Part shown: one piece after another, positions 12,570 to 23,136 of the stretch
How positions within the stretch are numbered: the stretch's first letter is position 1
Layout of the letters: each line of letters starts with the position of its first letter
Source: Begonia masoniana
Lineage: Eukaryota; Streptophyta; Magnoliopsida; Cucurbitales; Begoniaceae
Direction: 5' to 3'
DNA length: 64,000 bases
Assembly (NCBI GenBank): GCA_022432975.1
Contig: CM039511.1
Coordinates: 48,759,640-48,823,639 of the forward strand
Position numbers and translations under genes: made by a program
Notes under the pieces: generated by a model
Seen by the model: the letters and a program-made list of their open reading frames with translations, nothing else
What the model was told of the DNA's origin: nothing
Database searches by the model: none

Positions 12570-13255
12570 TGAATAAGCTTGAAGAGGTGGATTCCTATAG
12601 ACGCAAAATCAAGAGGATACACACTGGCTAAAGAGTATTCACTACAACTACCACAAGTCCATTTACCAGAGCTCAGCTAAAGCATTTCAAAAGGCTATTC
12701 AAACTTACGTTGTGTTTAAAAACAGTTGCGCCAAATGAAGAAGAAAGTTTTCCACGTTATTACACAACGTATCGAGCCCTTAAATGAAAGAGAAATCAAC
12801 TTGATAATATATCGTATTTTATGGGCCAATGTGGTATTTGGGCTTTTCTGTTCAAGTTTGGGTATATTTTTGCATAATTGTAAGTGTTTTTCCTATGCCC
12901 AAGACATGTGTTGTGGGCCAAAACGAATTTGGCTATTTTTGGTTATTTTGGGTTTCTGTTATGGCTACATAAAAGGGTTTCAGGTTTGCTCTTTGTAAAG
13001 GAGCTAAACTATTCTGTTGGTTGAATGCATTGTGAGATTAATTTCTCCAGTTGTTTCTTGAATCCCAAACAATCTCAATATCACAAGAATTACTCAACTT
13101 GTTGTTTCATGTAGGAGTTTGGGTCCTTTTAGCACAAAGTTCCTACGGTTTCTCTTCAATCACCTACTCTATTTCTAGTTTCTGGGGTTCTTTCCAATCT
13201 CTTTTCCAAACGTTTTGCGGGTTTCTAAAGGGTTTGCACCCAAAGGTTCGCATCA
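12570..13255 (+). repeat. 3' LTR of element A
   Basis: 686 bp, beginning TGAATAAGC and ending TTCGCATCA. It matches the 5' LTR along its length with many small differences. About 29 codons in, at 12656-12700, the reading S-P-F-T-R-A-Q-L-K is a near match to the G-P-x-T-R-x-x-x-K tail seen in elements D and E, so pol probably once read into this LTR. Confidence 0.9.
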
Positions 13256-16200
13256 CTTAGCTTCATCAGGGCATTAATAAGTCTTAATTACGCGTCCATT
13301 AAGGGTTTGTTGGGTTCTCATACATACACGTCGTTCTCATCACTTCACAATTTAAACCCTTGAATGGGAAATGGATAAAATTATTTCTAAAACACACAAG
13401 TACTAACACGCAAACATCATTTACTACCTGATACGTTTAAACGTTATACTCTTTTGGACACAAATCGATTGAAGTGAGGTTGTCTACTGCTTCAATCAAG
13501 TCAATGCGCGCATTAAACTATGTCCTTATTGCTGTCCCATGAAGGTTGTTGGGTCCTCAAGACACGTCGTTCTTATCACTTCAAGTTAAAACCTGGAATT
13601 GAAATGGATAACTTAGTTGTAACCACACAAGTTACCCCCTCCGTACACTAAAACTCATTTGCTTGATACGCTCAACGCTTTTGGAACAATCGAATTAAAA
13701 GAAGTTTCTATCTTCATCAGCCGCATTAATAAGTCTCAATGCGCGTCCCAGAAGGTTGTTGGAATCCTCATACCAACCCGTCGTTCTCATAACTTCAAGT
13801 TAAAAAACCTTGATGTAACAAAGTGGATACCTAAGTTCTAACCACAAGTAATGTACACTCAAACCCTCCATTTGCTTGATACGCACGATCAACTCTTTTG
13901 GAAGCAATCGATTGAATGAGGTTTCTACATGCTTCATTCAGTCTTACTACTAAGTCTTAGTTTCGCATTCCATTAGGTTGTTTGGGGGTTTGGTCCCTCA
14001 ATACACCGTTCTCACACTTCCAAGTTAAAACCTTGAATGTGAAATGCTAACTTAGGTTCTAACCCAAGTCCATGTACACTCATCTCATTTGCTTGATACG
14101 TTCAACTCGTTTCGAACAAATCGATTGAAGTGAATTTCTAATGCTTTTTTCCAAGCGCTTTCTAAGTCGTAGTTTTCGCGTTAATGAAGGTTGTTGTGGT
14201 CCTCACCAATACACGGCGTTCCTCATCACTTCAAGTAAACTTTGAATGTGCAAGGTATACTTCAGGTCTAAACCATAAGTCTGTAAAACACTATGTAACA
14301 CTCAAAACCGCATTTGCTTGAGACTTCAAACTTTTTTTGGAACAAATCGATTGAGTGAAGTTTCCTAATGCTTCATCAAGCATCAAGCGCATTATAATTC
14401 TTAGTTGCGCGTCCTGAAGGTTGTTGTGGGTCCTCAATACTACACTCGTTCTTCATATCACTTCCAGTTAAACAAACCTTTGATGTGAAATATAACTTAG
14501 GTTCTAACCACAAGTCCTGTACACTCACCTCATTTGCGTGATACGTTCAACCTTTTGGAAACCCATCGATGAACGTGGAGTTTTCTAATGCTTTAACAAG
14601 CTGATTACCAAGGTCCTTCGTTTCGCATCCAGGACATATTTTGGGTCCTACAAACAACACGTCGTTCTCATCACTTCAAGTTAAACCTAATGGTAAAAAA
14701 TGCATAACTTAAGTCAACCAACAGTCATGTAACACTCAACCGCATTTTTCTGTGAATAACGTTTCAACTGTTTTGAAAAATCGATTGAAGTGAAAGTGTT
14801 CTACTGCGTCCATTCAAGGCGCATTACTAAGTCTTAGTTTCGCGTCCATGAAGTTTGTTTTTGGGGTCCTCAATCACCTCGTTCTCATCACTTCAAGTTA
14901 CACTTGAATGTGAAATAGATACCTTAGGTTGTAACCACACTCCGTACACTAAATCTCATTTGCTTGTAAATACAGCAACTTTCTTTTGAACAAAATCGAT
15001 TTGAATTGAAGTTTCTTATGCTTCATCCGCCTTAACTAGTCTACTTACGCTTCTAAGAAGGTTGTTGGGTCCCAATAACACAAACGTCGTTCTCATCACT
15101 TCAGTTATAACCCTGATGTGAAATGGATAACTTAGGTTCTAACTAACCACATCAGTAACACTAAACTCTTTGCTTGAACGTTCAACTCTGTTGGAAGAAA
15201 AATCGCTTGAAGTAAGTTCGAATCTCATCAATCTTACTAAATGTCTTAGTTTTTTCGCGTCCATGAAGGTTTTTGGGTCCACAATACAATTCGTTTTTTT
15301 CACTTCAGTTAAAACCTTACTGAAATGCATAACTTATGTCTACCCACAATTCCCTGAACACTAAACTCATTGGCTTGAACGTCACTCTTTTGAATAATCG
15401 ATTGAAGTGAAGTTGCCAATATTCAATTAAGCGAATTACTAAGTCTTTGTTTCGGGTCCATTAACGGTTTGGTTCCTCAATACACTTCGTTCTCATCAAC
15501 TTCCATTAAAACCTTGATGTAAAATGGATACTTAGGTTCTAACCACAAGTATTGGAAACACGCCCACATATTTGCCTTGATCATTCAACCTCTTTTGAAT
15601 ACTCCGATCGAATGAGTTTCTAATGCTTCATCAGCGTCATTACTAAGTTCCGTAGTTTTGCGTCATGAGGTTGTTGGGTCCCTCAAGACTTGTCGTTCTC
15701 AATTACTCAAGTTCAAAACCTAGATTAAAAGATAACTTAGGTTCAACCACAAGTCATGTACACTCTCAACCTCAATTGCTTGAATACTTGCACTCTTTTG
15801 AAACAATCGATTGAAGTGACGTTTTCTAACTACTTCATCAACGAATTCGAAGTTTGTAGGTTTTCGCGTCCCTAAGTTGTTGGGGGGTCCTCAATACAAC
15901 CCTTAGTCTAATACCACACAATTCCATTAAACCTTTAATGTGAATGGATAACTTGGTTCTAACCACAATCATGTACCTCACCTCATTTGTCTTTAACATT
16001 CCAACTCTTTTGGAACAATCCGATTGAAGTGAGTTTCTAATGCTTCAATTCATCAGCGCATTATATTAAGTCTTAGTTTCGCGTCCTGAAGTTGTTGGGT
16101 CCTCAATACACTTCGTTCCGCAATCACGTCAAGTTAAAGCCTTTGATTGAATGGTAACTTAGGTTTCTAAACCACAAGGTCATTAACACTCAACCTCATT

Positions 16201-19085
16201 TTCTAGATACGTTCAACTCTGTTGGAACAAATCGATTGAAGGTGAAGTTTCTAATGCTTCAGCAAGCGCATTTACTATGTCTTATGTTTTGCGCGTCCAT
16301 GAAGGTTGTTGGCCCACAATAGCTGTCGTTCTTTTCACTTCAAGTTAAACCCTTGAATGGAAATGGAAAATAGGTTCGAACCACAATCCGTAACACATAA
16401 AGCCTCATTTGCTTGATATGACCACTATTTTGGAACAAATCGTTGAATGACAGTTTCTACTTGCTTGATCAAATGCGCATTACTAAGCCTTAGTTTCGTG
16501 TCCAGAGGTTTGTTGGTCTCAAGTCACCGTCGTTCTCATCCCTTTCTTCAAGTAAAACCTTGAATGTGAAATTGATAACTTAGGTTCTAACCACAAGTCA
16601 TGTAACATTCAACCTCATTTGCTTGATACTTCAACTCTGTTTTGAACAAATCGATTGATGAAGGTTGTCAATGTTCCTCAAGCGCATTACAAAGTTTCCT
16701 GTGCGCCTCCATGAAGGTTGTTAGGTCACTCAATACACGTCTTTCTCTTATCACTTAAGTTAAACCCGTGAATGGAATGGCTACTTTAGGGTTTCTATCT
16801 AACAACAAGTCCATGTACACTCAACCTCAGTTGCTTGATACTTCAACTCTGTTGGAACAAATCGATTGTAGTGAAGTTTCGATGCTTCAGCTATCCATTA
16901 ACTATTCTTAGTTCGCGTCCATGAGGTTGTGGGGTCCACAATAGATGGTCGTTCTTTTTCCCTTCAAGTTAAAACTTGAATGGGAAATGGATAACTTATT
17001 TCTAATTACATCCTGTACCACTAAACCTCATTTGCTTGCACGATCAACTCTTTGGAAACAAACGATTGAATGAAGTTTCTAACGCGTTTCATCAGCGCAT
17101 TACTAATCCTTAGTTTCGCGTCCATGAAGGTGATTGGGTCCTCATACCATCGTTCTCATCACTTCAAGGTACGTGAATGGGAAATTATAACTTAGTTCTA
17201 ACCCCCGTTATGTAACCTTCAAACTCCTTTGCTTGATACTTTCAACCTGTTTGACCAAATCGATTGAATGAATTTTCTAATGATTCATCAGCGCATTACT
17301 ACGTTTCTGTTTCGCCTCCATGCAGGTTTGTGCGGTCCAGCAATACACGTCTTGCTCAATCACTTTAAAGTTAAAACCTTGACTTTGGAAATGGATACTT
17401 AGTTCCTAACCCACAAGTCTGTAACACTCACTCATTTGCTTGATACGTTCAACTCTTTTGAAACAAATCGATGGACGTGAAGTTTCTAATGCTTCATCAA
17501 CGCATTCTAATCTTAGTTTCGGCGTCCATGAGGATGTTGGTCCTCATACACGTCTTTCTCATCACTTCAAGTAACACCTTGACGTGAAATGGCTAACTCT
17601 AGGTTCTAACCACATTCCATGTAACACTCAACGCATTTGCTGATACGGTCAACTCTTTTGGACCAATCGATTGAAGTGAATTTCATAACGCTTCATCAAG
17701 CGCATTACTAAATTTCAGTTTCGCGTCCAAGAAGGTGGTTGGGTCCTCAATACAACGTCGTTCTAATACTTCAAGTTAAACCTGATGTGGAACTGGATAA
17801 ATTAGGTTCAACCCAAGCAGTAACACTCAAACATTTGCTGATACTTCAACTTTTTGGAACAAACGATGAAGTGAAGGTTGAACGCTTCATCAAGGCATTA
17901 CTAAATTTCAGGTTAGGCCGGCCAAGAAGGTTGTGGGTTCCTCATACGTCGTTCGATCAATTAACGTTAAAACCTTGAAAGTGAATGAAATGGATAACTA
18001 GGTTCTAACCAGAAGTCATGTAACACCAACCTCATTGCTTGATACGATCAGCTCTTTGGAACAAACGATTTGAAGTGAAGTTTCTTATGCTCATCAGGCA
18101 TTAAAAGTATTAGTTCGCAGCCGAAGGTTGTTGGGTCCTCAATACCACTCGTTCTCAGGCACTTCAAGTTAAAACCGGAATGTGAAATGGATAAAATAGG
18201 TTTAACCACAGCCTGAAAACACTACCTCATTTGCCTGATACGTTCAACTTGTTTGGAACAAACATTTGAATGACGTTCCGAATGCTCCTCCCAGCGGCAT
18301 GACTACGTCTCGTTTCAGTCCCTTGACTAGGCTGTTGGGTCCTCAATAACGTCGTCTCAGCACTTCAAGTTAAAAACTTGAATGTGAACTGGAATAACGT
18401 AGGTTTAACCACAAGTCATGTAACACTTAACCTCTTGGCTTTAACGTTTCAACTCTTTTGGAACAAATCGATTGAAGTGAGGTTTCTAGCTCATCAAGGG
18501 CTTACTAAGTCTAGTTTCGCGTCCATGAAGGTTTGCTGGGTACTCAATACACGGCGCTGCTCATCACTTCAAGTTAAAACCTTGAAAGTGAAATGGATAA
18601 ATTATGTTCTAAACCACATAAAGTCAGGACACATTAACCTCATTGCTTGATACGTCAATCTTTGAAAACAAACGATTGAAGTGAAGTTTATAATTTTTAT
18701 CAAGCGAATAATAAGTCTAGTTTCGTGTCATGAAGGTTGGGGGTCTCAATAACTTGTTCTCATCAATTAGTTAAAACCTTGAAGGTGAAATGGATAAACT
18801 TCGGTTCTAACCACAAGTAATGTAAACACTCAACCTCATTTGCTTGATACATTCAATCTTTTGGAACATCGATTGAAGTGAGGTTTCTCAGCTTCATCAA
18901 GCGCATTACGAAGTCTTGTTTCGGAGGGCCATGAAGGTTGTTGAGTCCTAATACACGTCGTTCTCATCAATTCACGTTACAACTTGAATGTGAAAATGAT
19001 CATTCGGTTCTAACACAAGTCATGAACACTAAACCTCAATTGCTTGATACGTTCCAAACTTGTGAAACAAATCGATTGAAGTGAA
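13256..19085 (+). repeat. 208 bp satellite array, forward, indel-rich block
   Basis: About 28 monomers of the same satellite in the same orientation, resuming within the monomer that element A splits. Nearly every copy has several one-base indels, homopolymer gains or small duplications. The array is continuous with no other element visible up to the solo LTR. Short frames inside it are not genes. Confidence 0.95.
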
Positions 19086-20196
19086 TGATGTGACACCGAA
19101 AGTCGTGTAGCGATCAATCTCCTGGCAGGACCATGTTCGAGTAGAAGATTAAAAGTAGGCGGAAGAACAGAGCTTCACATGGTTTAGTCGTGGAAACCGA
19201 GGAAAGAAGCGATCAAAACAAAAAGCAGGAGCTATAAAAATAAAGATTTGGTAGCCATGGAAAGTGGCCCCACAAACTTGGCAAAATAAGGCCCAACAAG
19301 GCAAGGAATGGGGCTCCACAAACCCATGGATTGAGAGAGAAGGTATAGAGGATCCACACAAAGTCAAGAGGGGAATAAATCACGTGGTTCGAAAGAAGAT
19401 CGAGATCACATGACTTGGTTTATGAGGTGTGATCCAAGGTGAGGGACCAAGCAAAGCCCAAGGAATAAGGACAAAGGAACGATCGGGGGGGCCAATGCAA
19501 GAGCAAGAAGACCAAGATTATTGAAAAGACTTTGAAGAAAGGGTGCGACGCCAATGCACATGAAGAATAAAAAAGGTGCCGAACATGCACATGTAGGAAT
19601 TAAAGAGGACATGCGCCAAGACATGCCTATACGAGGAATAAAAGGTACATGCAAAGCACTGCAACTCATCCAATCTCGTGGGAAAAGATCTATCGACGAA
19701 TTCGACTCAAATCAATTCAAGTATATTCAAAACGTGAGAGGATATCGATTAGGTCAAGGATCATTATCAATGATTATTAGTTAGGTTATTTTAATTTCAT
19801 TTTTTATATTATTTAATTTAATTTTAATGTGTAGCCATTTATGGCAAATATTGATTTAATAAAGAACAAGTTTGAAATTAAAAAGGTGTGTTTTTTTAGA
19901 GAGGAATTCTCTTAGTTCTTTGCGTAAGAACAACGATCATCTTCAAGTCACGCTTGAAGAATCTCGCTTGATGCTTTGGTTCTTACCAACGAGTTGGTCT
20001 GGGTCAAGCTCCGTTTGATAGTTTGTTCAGCCAAAAGTTGTGGCTCGGGTCAAGCTCCTGTTTTGAAACAGGGTTCCACACATCTTAGATTGGGGTCTTA
20101 GTTCATTACTTTATTCGGAAATCAAAAAAGGCGTCCAGAATGATTATGCATTGTTGTCGGGGTTCCCGGGGTCCTTTCGATCCGAGGTTCGCATCA
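19086..20196 (+). mobile_element. Solo LTR B (Ty3/gypsy type)
   Basis: A 1111 bp non-satellite insert starting TGATGTGACACC and ending TTCGCATCA, with no internal gag or pol on either side, so a solo LTR left by LTR-LTR recombination is the simplest reading. Near the start, 19128-19154 reads G-P-C-S-S-R-R-L-K, resembling the LTR-encoded pol tail of D and E. The last 300 bases share a U5-like core with LTRs C and E (cttcaag, cttgaa, then a cgggtcaagct-like phrase). Satellite is in the same phase on both sides. Flanks agtga and agtgc may be a 5 bp duplication, uncertain by one base. Confidence 0.8.
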
Positions 20197-21478
20197 AGTG
20201 CAGCCTTATCTAATGCTTCAGCAATGTTGTTGGGTCCTCAATACATTCGTTCTCTCACTTCAAGTTAAAACCTTGATGTGAAAATGGATAAATTAGGTTG
20301 TAACCACATGTCATGTACACTAAACCTGCATTTGCTTAAACATCAACCTTTGAAACAAATCGATTAAAATGAGTTTCGTTATGCTCATCAAGCGCATTAA
20401 ATAGTCTTAATTACGGCTTCTATGAATGTTTGTTGGGTCTCATACACACGTCGTTCTCATCACTTCAATTTAACCTGGAATGTGGAAATGCTAACTTAGG
20501 TTCTAACAACCACAATCGATGGACCTTAACCTCATTTGCTTGTACATTCAACTCTTTTGGAACAAATCGATTGACGTGAATTTTGCTTTAATGCTTCATC
20601 AAGCGCATTACTAGTCTTAGTTTCGCGTCCTGAGTTGTTGGGTCATCCAATACACGTCGTTCTCATCACTTCAAGTTAAAAACGTTGATGTGAAAATGGA
20701 TAACCTTATGTTCTAACCACATCATGTAACACTCAACCTCATTTTCTTAATACGTGTCAACTCTTTTGGAACAAAGGCGATTGAAGTGAAGATCGACTTC
20801 TTTAATCAATCCGCATTTATAAGTCTTAGTTCGCGTTCAAAAGTTGTTGGGGGTCCGTCAATACACGCGTTCTCTCAATCACTTCAAGTTAAAACTTTGA
20901 ATGTGAAATGATAACTTAGGTTTCTAACCACAATTAGTACACTCAACCTCATTTGCTTGTACTTTCAACTCTTTTGGATAAATCGATTGAAGTTGAGTTT
21001 CTAGTATGATTCATCAAGCGCATTACTAAGTCTTAGTTTTCGCACCAGAGGTTGTTGGGTCCCTCGAATACACGTCGTTCTCACCACTTTCAAGTAAAAA
21101 CCTTGATGTGAAAATGGATAACTTCGGTTCTAAACCACGAGTCATGAACACTCAACCTCATTTGCTTGATACAAAGTTCACCTTTTGGAACAAATCGATT
21201 GAGTAAGTTCTAATGCTTCGTCAGCGCATTACTAAGTTTAGTTTCGCGTTCCAATACGGTTGTTGTGGTCCATCAATCCACGTCGTTCTCATCACTCAAT
21301 TTAAAACCTTGAATGTGATGGATAACTTAGGTTCTAACCACACGTAATGTAACCCTCACCTCATTTGATTGATAAGTTCAAGCTTTTGGAACAAATCGAT
21401 TGAAATGAAGTTTCTAATGCTTCATCCAGCGCATTACTAAGTCTTAGTTTCCATCTATGAAGGTTGTTGAGTTCCTCA
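20197..21478 (+). repeat. 208 bp satellite, forward, short noisy block
   Basis: About six monomers with moderate indel noise between LTR B and LTR fragment C. The array stops at gttcctca, monomer position about 91, where non-satellite DNA begins. Confidence 0.95.
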
Positions 21479-22057
21479 TTGGATGAAGAAACCGACACAG
21501 ACGTGTATATGAACCTCGAGACCCTTCACAACGCGGAATTAGAAACTCAGGAACGCCTGTGCAATCAGAATATAAGGAACTTACCCCAATCGACCTTGCC
21601 GACAGGAACCAAGTTATCAAACAAGAGCTTGACCCGTAACGAACTTGTGGTAAACCCAAGGCTATCAATTTTATCTTTCAAGTTTTTGACTTTAAGAAGA
21701 TCTGTCTTCACAAAGACCAAAAAGAAAATGTCTCACAAGATTAACTCAAATCATTTATATTTCTTAATAATGTTGAAGCGCCTAATTGCCTTAAATATGC
21801 TACAAATATCCTTAAAGTAATTAGGAAATATTACTAAAATGATAATTAGAAGTTTCTAAACATCCTTAGGAAAACTTCTAAATCTATATTAGGACAAGCT
21901 TTCTAAAACTATAATTAAGAAACTTTCAAAAACTATAATGAAACGTTCTAAAACTATAATAAGAAACTTTCTAAAACTATAATTAAGAAACTTTTAAAAT
22001 TAACGCGAGCCACCCACTATATCACCTTTGAGGTAATTCAATAATCCTTTGGAACGT
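21479..22057 (-). mobile_element. LTR fragment C, antisense, cut by gap 1
   Basis: Non-satellite sequence that resembles the antisense U5 and R part of LTR E at 55954-56200. Shared phrases in the same order include a gcggaatt block, ccccaatcga, aagttatca, a gacccg block, ctatcaa and aagaagatc. It then becomes AT-rich with repeats of tttctaaaactataat at about 21900-21990. It runs into the gap, so the rest of the element is unknown. A 118-codon plus-strand frame at 21464-21820 is in this non-coding LTR and starts in satellite, so I do not call it a gene. Confidence 0.65.
21895..22000. repeat. Short AT-rich direct repeats in fragment C
   Basis: Four or five imperfect copies of a roughly 25 base unit containing aaactttctaaaactataat. 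It is a local minisatellite within the LTR fragment, with no sign of coding. Confidence 0.7.
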
Positions 22058-22157
22058 NNNNNNNNNNNNNNNNNNNNNNNNNNNNNNNNNNNNNNNNNNN
22101 NNNNNNNNNNNNNNNNNNNNNNNNNNNNNNNNNNNNNNNNNNNNNNNNNNNNNNNNN
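22058..22157. other. Assembly gap 1 (100 N)
   Basis: Exactly 100 Ns, a conventional placeholder for a gap of unknown size. Order and orientation of the flanks therefore depend on scaffolding. Confidence 0.99.
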
Positions 22158-23136
22158 TTCTTCCGTTGTTCGGTTTGTTTGTGGCGATGGTGAGGAGCGA
22201 GTGAACTCGATCACGGCCGTTTTTGGTCACCGCTGGCGTTGGGTTTGCGCATAGGATCGGCTTTGGTCGCTGGCCGCTGTTGAAACCGATTTGGCCCCCC
22301 CCCGCCAAAAAAAAACAGTGAGCCCTCTTTAGGGCAATTGGGTTTTGCGTGTAGTTCGAGATTGTTGGTTTAATTATGCTAATTGAGGGGTATTGTGGTT
22401 GTTTAGTGAAGAATTGACGGGAGAATTGATGGAAAATCGAAAAGGGGGATTTTCCGGGGTCAAGGGGCAGTTTGGGTTTGTGATATTTGACTAGCTAGGT
22501 AGGGTAGTGTGTTTCAAATCCTTTTGGCAGGCAAAATTGGTATTAGAGGAGTACGTGAGCCACTGGAATCTTTCGATCCGATAATCGACGCCAAAAGTTA
22601 TGCAGTTTGAGGTTTGGGTCGGTGTTTATCGAAACCCAAATGGTGGCCAGTTTCGTTAGGTTTTTGTTGGCTTAGGCTAGAATAGGAGTTTGAGAGGTTA
22701 ATTGGTGAGTAGGCTTAATTTTAAAGAAGTTTGCATCGTTGAGTTAGAGTTAGTTAAATATGCTGTAGAAGTGAATCGTGTGCTTAAGGTGAATTTTGTG
22801 AATGTGATAGGTTACAGGTGGGGAAATGTACATAGCCAAAGTGAGTAAGGTGCTCGTGCCAGCGTTAGGTAAGTAGAGGACATTATGTTTGCCCTCGGGC
22901 CTACACCACGGACCGGTAGGGGAAATTGTCGTTGGGTTGATGTTTTTGCCTTGTTTGAATTGTTTACGTTGGTTGCTTTTACTTGGTCTTGATTGTAATT
23001 GGTTGCTTTGCTTTGTGTGTTTTGGTTAGGCATGGTTTGTCGTCTGGGGCCCTGTATGTTTGGGTTGTGTGGTGACAGTATTGTTTGATAGTTGTGTTGT
23101 TCGTGTATTACGTAGTGTGGAGCTGAAATCTTGGCT
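22158..23136. other. Unclassified non-coding segment after gap 1
   Basis: About 980 bases of G/T-rich sequence with no satellite and no convincing protein. A C-run followed by an A-run lies at about 22292-22315. The style (long G/T-rich stretches, no frame) would suit a retrotransposon LTR or leader, or an intron, but I recognise no PBS, PPT or LTR end. Satellite resumes at ttttggaacaaatcg, monomer position about 205, which is not in phase with the array left of the gap. Confidence 0.5.

Larger units (their letters stand above)
6431..13255 (+). mobile_element. Element A: full-length decayed Ty3/gypsy LTR retrotransposon
   Basis: A 6825 bp element with two LTRs starting TG and ending CA, a PBS two bases after the 5' LTR, a polypurine tract just before the 3' LTR, and gag, protease, RT, RNase H and integrase remnants in that order on +. 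RT before integrase defines Ty3/gypsy rather than Ty1/copia. It is inserted in the satellite at monomer positions about 27-31. The flanks cttat (6426-6430) and cttag (13256-13260) fit a 5 bp target duplication of satellite ctaat with one mismatch in noisy sequence. No long open frame survives. Both neighbours are indel-rich satellite, so part of the apparent decay may be sequencing error. The clade is not settled. Confidence 0.92.

Noticed and set aside
19149..19784. Short frames in solo LTR B on both strands
   Set aside because: Inside a non-coding LTR with no protein family resemblance beyond the short pol-tail motif near 19128.
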